Positions 1-5,708 of a DNA stretch of 6,125 nucleotides are shown in pieces. Below the pieces are notes generated by a model that made no database searches, was not told the DNA's origin, and saw only the letters and a program-made list of their open reading frames with translations. This stretch comes from Cellvibrionales bacterium UBA1969 (GTDB lineage: Bacteria > Pseudomonadota > Gammaproteobacteria > Pseudomonadales > UBA7434), in the NCBI GenBank assembly GCA_002339085.1, contig DDDX01000058.1, positions 1-6,125 of the forward strand, in the 5' to 3' direction. How positions within the stretch are numbered: the stretch's first letter is position 1; the number at the start of each line of letters is the position of its first letter. The position numbers were made by a program, and so were the translations under genes.

Positions 1-106
1 GCATAGGTCGGAGTAGAACCGCTGCTGCTGAGACAATGATCGAGCAGACAAAACAAAGCAGCAACGCCACCGTTAAAGTTTTCTGAATGGTATCTTGATT
101 AGCCAC
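1..106 (-). CDS. nqrC: NqrC, Na+-translocating NADH:quinone reductase subunit C (5' part only)
   Basis: This is the first 35 codons of the FMN-carrying subunit C of the Na+-NQR complex; the rest lies beyond the left edge. The translation begins MANQDTIQKTLTVALLL and continues through a hydrophobic segment (about residues 13-33) to LLRPM. This matches the known NqrC start: a short polar N-terminus with a KKTL-like motif, then a single membrane-anchoring helix. In the family the large periplasmic domain that follows carries FMN covalently on a threonine, but that part is not in view. The start is a GTG at 104-106. It lies 8 bases inside the end of nqrB and has a good Shine-Dalgarno sequence 8 bases upstream. 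No ATG falls at an equivalent position. The overlap makes co-transcription and translational coupling with nqrB likely. Identity rests on the N-terminus plus position directly after nqrB. Confidence 0.9.
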   Translation of the reverse strand, partial: MANQDTIQKTLTVALLLCFVCSIIVSAAAVLLRPM

Positions 107-1298
107 GAACTAATCTCCTTTTAACATTTGCCTGAACCACAAAATGATCGATCAATGGGGCAAATAAATTAGCAAACAAAATAGCAAGCATGATACCTTC
201 TGGAAAAGCAGGATTAACCACGCGAATTAACACCGTCATAACACCGATAAGTACGCCATACCAAAACCGTCCAGTATGGGTCATTGCAGCCGAGACGGGA
301 TCGGTCGTCATAAAAACTAGGCCAAACATAAAGCCACCTATAACTAGGTGCCAATAGAAAGGCAAGGCAAACATTGGATTGCTATCACTGCCTAACAAGT
401 TAAACATGCTCGATAGAGCGAACATACCAACAAAGGTGCCCAGCATGATACGCCACGATGCAACACCGGTTGCCAATAAAATAAGCATGCCAATGCCAAT
501 AGCTATAACCGACGTTTCACCGACAGAGCCATGAACATTACCTACAAAGGCATTCATCCAGCCAATTTGTTGGTTAAGGGCGTCTACACCACTAGAAGCC
601 GCTACAGATAGCGAGGTTGCGCCAGAATAACCATCGACTGCCGTCCAAACTGCATCGCCTGACATAAAGGCTGGATAAGCAAAATATAAAAACGCTCGTC
701 CAGTTAAAGCAGGGTTCAAGAAATTTTTCCCCGTGCCACCAAAAACCTCTTTACCGACAACTACGCCAAAACTAATGCCTAATGCCACCATCCAAAGTGG
801 TAAAGCGGGGGGACATGTCAAAGAAAACAAAACTGAAGTGACAAAAAATCCTTCATTAATTTCATGGCCGCGCTTTGCAGCAAATAATATCTCCCAAAAA
901 CCACCTACAACAAAGGTTGTGATATAGATAGGCAAGTAGTAGAAGGCACCATGAACAAAGCAGGAAATAATGCTGCTGGGATCAAAGCCAACGAGCATTC
1001 CGACCATAGCCAGTCGCCAACCCTCAGTTGCCATGATTTCTCCGGCGGCCAAGATTTCGTTAGCTTGATGCCCCACATTGTACATGCCGTAAAACATGGC
1101 AGGAAAAGTGGCAATCCAAACGGTAATCATTATTCGCTTGAGATCGATACCGTCACGCACATGCGATGCACTTTTAGTCACGGAGGAAGGACGATAAAAA
1201 ATCGTATCAACCGCCTCATACAATGCGTAAAAATTCTCATACTTGCCGCCCTTAACAAAATGCGGCTCTATATCATCGAGCAATGATCTTAACGACAC
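99..1298 (-). CDS. nqrB: NqrB, Na+-translocating NADH:quinone reductase subunit B
   Basis: NqrB is the large integral-membrane subunit of Na+-NQR in the inner membrane. It carries covalent FMN, and in the family it also holds riboflavin and contributes to quinone reduction and the Na+ path. The 399 residues compare with about 415 in Vibrio. The flavinylation motif SGATSLS spans residues 225-231, so Thr228 is the expected FMN attachment site. The sequence VGGFWE (131-136) contains the glycine pair equivalent to the Vibrio residues 140/141 tied to inhibitor (HQNO, korormicin) sensitivity; the 8-residue offset agrees with that of the FMN threonine. Hydrophobic segments occur at about 56-73, 111-135, 151-182, 260-278, 281-302, 310-332, 344-362 and 367-390. 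The start is GTG (1296-1298). The resulting N-terminus MSLRSLLDDIEPHF aligns with the Vibrio start, which supports it. The gene follows nqrA after 4 bases and overlaps nqrC by 8. It appears intact. Confidence 0.97.
   Translation of the reverse strand: MSLRSLLDDIEPHFVKGGKYENFYALYEAVDTIFYRPSSVTKSASHVRDGIDLKRIMITVWIATFPAMFYGMYNVGHQANEILAAGEIMATEGWRLAMVGMLVGFDPSSIISCFVHGAFYYLPIYITTFVVGGFWEILFAAKRGHEINEGFFVTSVLFSLTCPPALPLWMVALGISFGVVVGKEVFGGTGKNFLNPALTGRAFLYFAYPAFMSGDAVWTAVDGYSGATSLSVAASSGVDALNQQIGWMNAFVGNVHGSVGETSVIAIGIGMLILLATGVASWRIMLGTFVGMFALSSMFNLLGSDSNPMFALPFYWHLVIGGFMFGLVFMTTDPVSAAMTHTGRFWYGVLIGVMTVLIRVVNPAFPEGIMLAILFANLFAPLIDHFVVQANVKRRLVRG
115..120 (-). promoter_or_regulatory. Ribosome binding site of nqrC, inside nqrB
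   Basis: On the minus strand this reads AAGGAG, 8 bases before the GTG start of nqrC. It lies within the last codons of nqrB (the Arg-Arg pair near the C-terminus). It is the evidence for choosing the GTG at 104-106 as the nqrC start, and it implies that nqrC initiation is tied to nqrB translation. Confidence 0.75.
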
Positions 1299-1302
1299 CC
1301 GA

Positions 1303-2652
1303 TTACCCCTCTTTCTCTATTCGTTCAAGATTATCTCTGAGGATAGTCCCATATTCATACTTACCTGGACAAACATAAGTACACAATGCAAGATCTTCTT
1401 CATCTAACTCTAGACAGCCTAGCTGTTGAGCTGAAACTGAATCACCGACGATAAGTGCCCTTAATAACTGGGTTGGCAAAATATCGAGTGGCATCACTTT
1501 CTCATAGCTACCGATCGGCACCATCGCCCTATCACTGCCATTTGTCGTCGTTGTAAATGGAAACAAGCGACTGGCTTTGAAGGCAGAAATAAACGTGCCA
1601 GTTACCGAGTGTTTATTGAAGCCCGCCCTTAAATAGGACATAAACTCGCGGTCACGACCCTCTTCTAACACAGAGATCTGCAAATGATAGCGACCCAAAT
1701 AACTGTAAGGCCCCGAGGCTTTTCTTCCGTTGAAGACGGAACCCGAAATAATACGAATGTCGTTACCCTCAAGACGACCAGCTGTCAGCTCATCAAGTGA
1801 AGCGCCAAGACGAGTCGTCACTAATGCTGGCTCTCTAACCAGCGGGCCACCTAACGCTACGGTACGAGTCACATCAAGCTGGCCCGAGGTAAATAAATTA
1901 CCTATCGCTATCACCTCTTGATAATTAATAGTCCAAGCGGTTCTAGTCATCGAAGCCGGTGCAAGGTGATGAATATGCGTACCGGCAACACCAGCAGGGT
2001 GCGGGCCAGAAAAAAGGGCTAATTTAGCGCCTGAGTTACCCACTGAAACCGAAGAACTCGCTTCAGCACAACAAAAAACGGTTTCAGCGCCAAGGCGAGT
2101 TAATATCGTTAATCCCGCTTCAAATGCCTGACTATTAGCGGCAATGATTGGCGCGGGGTCGGCAGCTAAAGGATTGGTATCCATAGCTGTGACAAATATA
2201 GCATTAGGCACTGTATCTATAGCAGGAACCTTGCTAAACGGTCGAGATCTAAATGCTGGCCAACTGCCTGAATCAATCAACTGCTCTCTAACTAGCAATG
2301 GATCGAGAGTACTAAGCTGCTCAGCATGGTAAGTTGCGAAAGAGAGAATATTGTCACTCTCTTCATTATCAACATCGATGACGATTGATTGTAGTACGCG
2401 TTTATCGCCACGATTAATCATCGACACCACGCCTGCCGCAGGTGCAGTATATTTTACGCCAGGAGTCTTCTTATCAACAAAAAGAACTTGTCCTAACTTT
2501 ACCCTATCGCCTTGCTGAACATGCATAGTTGGTTTCATGCCGATAAAATCAAAACCAATGACAGCAACAGAGCGCACATCCGCACAGGGAACGATCGATT
2601 GACTAGGAGAGCCCTCAATGGGTAGATCCAAGCCTCGATTAATCTTTATCAT
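1303..2652 (-). CDS. nqrA: NqrA, Na+-translocating NADH:quinone reductase subunit A
   Basis: NqrA is the cytoplasmic subunit A of Na+-NQR, a hydrophilic protein associated with quinone binding, with no membrane segment. Its 449 residues match the usual length of about 446. The N-terminus MIKINRGLDLPIEGSPSQ is the characteristic NqrA opening. Other family blocks are PTMHVQQGD (41-49), KRVLQSIVIDV (84-94), RPFSKVPAID (137-146), FVTAMDTNPLAADP (153-166), FSGPHPAGVAGTH (214-226), YLGRYHLQISVL (318-329), TTTTNGSDRAMVPIG (367-381) and LALCTYVCPGKYEYG (421-435). The last resembles the cysteine-containing end of the related RnfC family. The ATG start has AAAGG 7 bases upstream (2660-2664). This is the first gene of the visible operon. 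No convincing -35/-10 promoter was found in the sequence before it, although that region holds an inverted repeat. Confidence 0.97.
   Translation of the reverse strand: MIKINRGLDLPIEGSPSQSIVPCADVRSVAVIGFDFIGMKPTMHVQQGDRVKLGQVLFVDKKTPGVKYTAPAAGVVSMINRGDKRVLQSIVIDVDNEESDNILSFATYHAEQLSTLDPLLVREQLIDSGSWPAFRSRPFSKVPAIDTVPNAIFVTAMDTNPLAADPAPIIAANSQAFEAGLTILTRLGAETVFCCAEASSSVSVGNSGAKLALFSGPHPAGVAGTHIHHLAPASMTRTAWTINYQEVIAIGNLFTSGQLDVTRTVALGGPLVREPALVTTRLGASLDELTAGRLEGNDIRIISGSVFNGRKASGPYSYLGRYHLQISVLEEGRDREFMSYLRAGFNKHSVTGTFISAFKASRLFPFTTTTNGSDRAMVPIGSYEKVMPLDILPTQLLRALIVGDSVSAQQLGCLELDEEDLALCTYVCPGKYEYGTILRDNLERIEKEG
1306..1311 (-). promoter_or_regulatory. Ribosome binding site of nqrB, inside the nqrA 3' end
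   Basis: On the minus strand this reads GAGGGG, 7 bases before the GTG start of nqrB. It is formed by the last Glu and Gly codons of nqrA, directly before the nqrA stop. Its position supports the GTG start and suggests that ribosomes finishing nqrA reinitiate on nqrB. Confidence 0.6.
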
Positions 2653-2921
2653 AAAAGTGCCTTTGGCGTGCTAATAGGAGAATACAGCATCTAAATAAGA
2701 ATGATTCCCGACAAAATGGCGCGCTGGACTAATCAGAAAAACTCTTGATGGAAGTGCGCGTTACGTATTTCCGAGTATCCTAACTAGATACGCCCGATAA
2801 GCTGGATTAGTTTTACTTCCAACCACTTAGCCACAATGGAAATACGCGCAGAATTATAGAGCTGAACCGCTAACGAATCTAGCAGAGATGAAGATTGTCA
2901 GGCATTTTCAACACTTTTAAC
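2653..2921. other. Non-coding region upstream of nqrA
   Basis: This stretch holds no plausible gene on either strand. It should contain the nqr promoter and leader. I looked for sigma70-like boxes on the minus strand and found only weak matches, such as TATTCT about 30 bases before the nqrA start with no acceptable -35, so I do not call a promoter. The most distinctive content is the imperfect inverted repeat listed separately at 2755-2850. The rest, together with the terminator-like elements at 2922-2980 and unremarkable sequence up to 3053, makes up the 401-base gap between nqrA and gap. Confidence 0.6.
2755..2850. repeat. Imperfect inverted repeat upstream of nqrA
   Basis: The right arm GGAAATACGCGCA (2838-2850) is the exact reverse complement of a left arm at 2755-2772, apart from 5 extra bases in the left arm (about 2760-2764). 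The arms give 13 base pairs with one bulge, separated by 65 bases. Inside lies a small hairpin with arms GTATC (2775-2779) and GATAC (2787-2791) and a 7-base loop. There is no obvious target-site duplication at the outer ends, so a mobile element is not supported. It could be a structured nqr leader, a small RNA, a bipartite protein-binding site or chance. Confidence 0.5.
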
Positions 2922-2945
2922 AAAAAAAACATCGACAAAGGATGT
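2922..2945 (-). terminator. Candidate Rho-independent terminator of gap
   Basis: On the minus strand, ACATC (2945-2941) and GATGT (2933-2929) form a 5-bp stem with a 7-base loop, followed at once by a run of seven further T residues (2928-2922). It lies about 110 bases past the gap stop codon. The stem is short and AT-rich, so termination may be modest, but the T-run and orientation fit an intrinsic terminator. The hairpin at 2952-2980 lies just before it in the transcript and could help. Confidence 0.5.
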
Positions 2946-2951
2946 CTTCAA

Positions 2952-2980
2952 GCCGCAAAAACCTCTATGGAGCTTGCGGC
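2952..2980 (-). terminator. Hairpin downstream of gap, possible part of a terminator
   Basis: Perfect 7-bp arms GCCGCAA (2952-2958) and TTGCGGC (2974-2980) enclose a 15-base loop that can itself close with CTC/GAG. On the minus strand the stem is followed only by TTGAAG, so it is not a classical intrinsic terminator alone. It sits 73 bases after the gap stop and just before the T-rich terminator candidate. Protection of the gap mRNA 3' end or assistance in termination would fit. Confidence 0.4.
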
Positions 2981-3053
2981 CAGCAAAAGAGCAAATAAAG
3001 GCATAATCTAGATAAGCCCAAATCGGCCTATTTTAGGGCGCTGCCAGCCGAAA

Positions 3054-4541
3054 TTAACTAGGTGGATATAAGTTGTAACTAACTCCGGCCATCTTTTCCA
3101 TCACCCGATGGACTTGGCAGGTATAACCAAATTCGTTGTCATACCAGATATAAAGCACTGCATTATTCTCATTAACAATGGTTGCCTGAGCATCAAACAC
3201 ACAAGCACGACGAGAGCCAACAAAATCTGATGACACTACCTCCGCAGAATTAGTGAAATCAATCTGCTTCCGAAGTGGCGAGTGGACAGACACCTTACGA
3301 ATGTATTCATTAATTTCTTCAACGTTGGTTGACCGCTTAAGACGAAGGTTTAATATTGCCATCGATACATTAGGGGTGGGCACTCGGATCGCATTACCCG
3401 TTAACTTACCTAACAAGTTAGGCAGTACTTTACCTACCGCTTTTACAGCACCCGTCTCAGTCAACACCATATTTAATGGTGCACTTCTTCCGCGGCGATT
3501 GCCTTTATGAAAATTATCAATTAAGTTTTGATCGTTTGTGTAGGAATGAACCGTTTCAACATGGCCGCTTTCAACGCCAAACTCGTCATCGATAGCTTTT
3601 AATGGCGGCACAATCGCATTGGTAGTACAGGACGCCGCCGAAATAATTGTATCCTTATCGTCAAAACAGTCATCGTTAATGCCTGAAACAATATTTTTCA
3701 TTTCACCCTTGCCTGGAGCAGTTAAAATAACCTTTGCCGTTCCTTTTGACTTTAAATGCAAACCCAGCCCATCAAAATCACGCCATATACCAGTGTTATC
3801 AACAATTAAAGCATTATTAATTCCGTAAGCGGTATAATCGATGTTATCCGGCGCATCAGCATAAATCACTTTAATCTCATTCCCATTTGCAATAAAAGCG
3901 CCCCGTCCTTCATCAACCCTAACTGTACCGTTAAAATCACCATGCACTGAATCTCTTTGCAATAAAGATGCTCTCTTGATGAGATCTTGGTCGCCACCTT
4001 TTCGAACGACAATGGCTCTAAGACGAAGATTGTCACCACCACCAGTTTTTTCTATCAGTAATCTGGCCATTAACCTGCCAATACGACCAAAGCCATATAA
4101 CACTACGTCTTGAGGTGCCGATAAGGGTTTTTGTTTAAGTCCGATGAGACCAGAGACCTGTTGAGCCACATAATCCTCTAAAGAAGCTTTCTTACTAGTA
4201 CTGTCTTTGTCATCATCTTCGAAGAAATACTGAGCCGCTATTCGACCAATATCGATATGCGCATGACCCAGATCATGCGCAGCAAGTGCCCGTAAAACAG
4301 GAAATGTTTCAAATTCAGATAATTCACTGGCCTCTATCTGACGGACAGCGCGGTGGTCTTGCATAATCTCAATTACCGAGCGATTGACTAGAGGATGCCC
4401 ATAAATATAGGTCTTGACATTATTTTTACGATAGAGCTTGCCTACCAGTGGAATCATACCTTCCGCAAGGGCTTCACGCTCTTTCCAATCAGCAAAGTAA
4501 TCACTGGGTCGCTGACGCTCTTGCTCTTCATATAACTTCAT
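3054..4541 (-). CDS. gap: Long-form glyceraldehyde-3-phosphate dehydrogenase with N-terminal extension
   Basis: This enzyme interconverts glyceraldehyde 3-phosphate and 1,3-bisphosphoglycerate with NAD(P) in the cytoplasm. It has 495 residues, about 160 more than classical GAPDH (about 330). Residues 1-143 form an extra domain rich in acidic and basic residues, with HDLGHAHIDIGRI at 89-101 and an acidic, probably flexible stretch at 108-118. The dehydrogenase starts at VVLYGFGRIGR (146-156). The catalytic Cys305 sits in SAASCTTNA, the partner His332 in TVHSYTNDQ, the phosphate-binding Arg-rich segment NRRGRSAP at 348-355, and WYDNEFGY at 466-473. After the Rossmann beta-alpha-beta unit, the usual Asn-Asp pair that contacts the NAD adenine ribose is replaced by VVRK (178-181). 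Similar long GAPDHs occur in Pseudomonas, near nqrA. The ATG start has GGAG 7 bases upstream (4549-4552). The gene appears monocistronic, with its own promoter and terminator candidates. Whether it favours glycolysis or gluconeogenesis cannot be told here. Confidence 0.93.
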   Translation of the reverse strand: MKLYEEQERQRPSDYFADWKEREALAEGMIPLVGKLYRKNNVKTYIYGHPLVNRSVIEIMQDHRAVRQIEASELSEFETFPVLRALAAHDLGHAHIDIGRIAAQYFFEDDDKDSTSKKASLEDYVAQQVSGLIGLKQKPLSAPQDVVLYGFGRIGRLMARLLIEKTGGGDNLRLRAIVVRKGGDQDLIKRASLLQRDSVHGDFNGTVRVDEGRGAFIANGNEIKVIYADAPDNIDYTAYGINNALIVDNTGIWRDFDGLGLHLKSKGTAKVILTAPGKGEMKNIVSGINDDCFDDKDTIISAASCTTNAIVPPLKAIDDEFGVESGHVETVHSYTNDQNLIDNFHKGNRRGRSAPLNMVLTETGAVKAVGKVLPNLLGKLTGNAIRVPTPNVSMAILNLRLKRSTNVEEINEYIRKVSVHSPLRKQIDFTNSAEVVSSDFVGSRRACVFDAQATIVNENNAVLYIWYDNEFGYTCQVHRVMEKMAGVSYNLYPPS

Positions 4542-4579
4542 GCAAACACTCCGATTTTATAAAAAAGACTCACTTTTAA

Positions 4580-4610
4580 ATTATAGAGATCGATTATCCC
4601 GACCTTTCAA
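4580..4610 (-). promoter_or_regulatory. Candidate sigma70 promoter of gap
   Basis: On the minus strand, a consensus TATAAT (4585-4580) is preceded by TTGAAA (4610-4605) with a 19-base spacer, slightly longer than the ideal 17. Transcription would start near 4573, giving a leader of about 30 bases before the gap ATG. The perfect -10 box makes this the best promoter in the window. The -35 assignment is less certain because of the spacer. Confidence 0.55.
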
Positions 4611-4629
4611 TCAGTCGGCAATGACTGAT
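4610..4629. promoter_or_regulatory. Dyad symmetry abutting the gap -35 box (possible operator)
   Basis: Perfect 7-base arms ATCAGTC (4610-4616) and GACTGAT (4623-4629) are separated by GGCAAT. The dyad touches the proposed -35 box of gap, a usual place for a regulator to act. No T-run follows on either strand, so it is not a good terminator for the repair gene upstream. I do not recognise the motif as a site for a known regulator. Confidence 0.4.
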
Positions 4630-4701
4630 GCCATCATGTGGAAATATTGTTAGTATAGGAGGTAGAAATTTAGGCTTAATAGATGAAAGAAAAATACATT
4701 T

Positions 4702-5469
4702 TTAATCGGTAAAATCAATAATCACCGGCGCATGATCAGAAAAACGCTGATCACGAAAAACAGATACAGCAGAAGCTCGAGATTTTAGTCCAGGCGTGAT
4801 CACTGGATAGTCTAATCGCCAACCAACATTATTTGCATAGGCTTGACCTCTATTCGACCACCAAGTGTACTCATCGGCATCTTGATTTAATAGGCGGAAG
4901 CCATCGATGTAACCTACCTCATCAAATAGGGTATCAAGCCAAGCACGCTCTTCAGGTAGAAAACCAGAATTTTTCTGGTTCGGTTTCCAGTTCTTTAGGT
5001 CAATTGGCTTATGGCAGGTATTCCAATCGGCGCAAATAACGTACTCACGACGCTTTCTACGAAGAGATTTAAAGTGCGGCATAATCTGCTCATGAAAAGA
5101 AAGCTTGCGAGTAAGCGCCTCGTCATTACTAGACCCTGAAGGAACATACATAGACACCACACTAATGCCATCAAAATCAGCTTGTATATAGCGTGCTTGA
5201 GAATCGCAAGGCTCCCAGCCTAAGCCTCGAGTCACTTTGTTTGGCTTTTCCCGACAATAAAGCGCAGTGCCGCTATAACCCTTTTTTTCAGCATCGTAGT
5301 AATAACAATGATAACCATCGGGATAGAACAAGCGCTTATCGAGCTGAGACTCATGCGCCTTTGTTTCTTGAATACAAACCACGTCAGCATGCTGAGTGCC
5401 TAACCATTCAAAAAAGCCTTTACGTTGAGCGGCTCTAATGCCGTTGACATTAGCCGTGATAACTCGCAT
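4702..5469 (-). CDS. xth: Exonuclease III-family AP endonuclease
   Basis: This is a DNA repair nuclease that cuts 5' to abasic sites and removes nucleotides or blocked ends from 3' termini in duplex DNA. The 255 residues form one endonuclease/exonuclease/phosphatase domain, close to the family's usual 255-270. The metal and catalytic residues are all present: Asn7 (NVNGIRA), Glu35 (IQETK), Tyr108 (MYVPSG), Asp148 and Asn150 (ADWNT), Asp220 (WRLDYPV) and the Asp245-His246 pair (SDHAP). The body also resembles Pseudomonas Crc, for example in LRRKRREYVICADWN and LPEERAWLDTLF. Crc has lost several of these active-site residues, so this should be a working nuclease rather than a Crc regulator. The ATG start has a weak AGG 7 bases upstream (5477-5479). 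It reads away from murI and lies 160 bases upstream of gap. No convincing terminator follows it, so read-through into gap is possible. Confidence 0.93.
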   Translation of the reverse strand: MRVITANVNGIRAAQRKGFFEWLGTQHADVVCIQETKAHESQLDKRLFYPDGYHCYYYDAEKKGYSGTALYCREKPNKVTRGLGWEPCDSQARYIQADFDGISVVSMYVPSGSSNDEALTRKLSFHEQIMPHFKSLRRKRREYVICADWNTCHKPIDLKNWKPNQKNSGFLPEERAWLDTLFDEVGYIDGFRLLNQDADEYTWWSNRGQAYANNVGWRLDYPVITPGLKSRASAVSVFRDQRFSDHAPVIIDFTD

Positions 5470-5662
5470 AACAATACCTGTATAAAATAGCGTCTAAAAA
5501 ACGCTTGGCCAGTAATAATAACGGAAAAGAATCGAGAAAATTGAATAACTAAGTCACAGAAATAATAACCAAATTCCTCTTTATTTAGCAAGCTTGGCAT
5601 GCCTAGCTAATGAAGTAGCTTTGAAACAATTAAGCCACTATATAACAGCTATTACTTCTCTG

Positions 5663-5671
5663 TGATAAGAT
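5663..5671 (+). promoter_or_regulatory. Candidate extended -10 promoter of murI
   Basis: The sequence TGATAAGAT reads as an extended -10 element (TG, one base, TAAGAT), which can work without a good -35 box. It would start transcription near 5678, about 30 bases before the murI start. An alternative is TATAAC at 5641-5646, with only a poor -35 at a suitable distance. The assignment is tentative. Confidence 0.35.
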
Positions 5672-5693
5672 AAGCTCCTCTTTTTTGAGGATT

Positions 5694-5698
5694 AGGAG
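5694..5698 (+). promoter_or_regulatory. Ribosome binding site of murI
   Basis: AGGAG lies 10 bases before the TTG at 5709, slightly longer than optimal spacing. It supports TTG as the murI start. An upstream CTCCT (5675-5679) is complementary to it. Confidence 0.6.
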
Positions 5699-5708
5699 AA
5701 TTGCCATC

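Larger units (their letters stand above)
5470..5708. other. Divergent intergenic region between xth and murI
   Basis: These 239 bases should hold promoters for both divergent genes. On the xth side, a 5-bp hairpin with arms AGCGT (5489-5493) and ACGCT (5501-5505) would lie in the xth leader. The 8-base palindrome GGCATGCC sits near the middle (about 5595-5602). No clear promoter for xth was found. The promoter candidate and ribosome binding site of murI are listed separately. No credible gene lies here. Confidence 0.5.

Noticed and set aside
951..1286. A 111-codon plus-strand reading frame within nqrB
   Set aside because: It lies antisense to a strongly conserved gene, with no recognisable protein family or ribosome binding evidence; it is a shadow of nqrB.
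2755..2850. Mobile element (MITE) interpretation of the inverted repeat
   Set aside because: The outer flanks show no target-site duplication and the arms are internally bulged; no second copy is in the window.
3038..3050. GC-rich near-palindrome directly after the gap stop, considered as a terminator
   Set aside because: Only about 3-4 base pairs can form around a 3-base loop and no T-run follows.
4688..4702. AT-only palindrome (AAAAAT-AC-ATTTTT) just after the xth stop, considered as its terminator
   Set aside because: The loop would be only 2 bases, the stem has only A-T pairs and there is no GC-rich stem followed by a T-run.
5400..5600. A 66-codon minus-strand reading frame upstream of and overlapping the start of xth
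   Set aside because: It overlaps the well-supported xth gene in another frame, has no recognisable domain and covers the expected xth leader.
5591..5604. AAGCTTGGCATGCC, resembling a cloning-vector HindIII-SphI polylinker
   Set aside because: It differs from the common pUC polylinker by an inserted G, the resemblance stops after a few bases, and the flanks continue as ordinary intergenic sequence.
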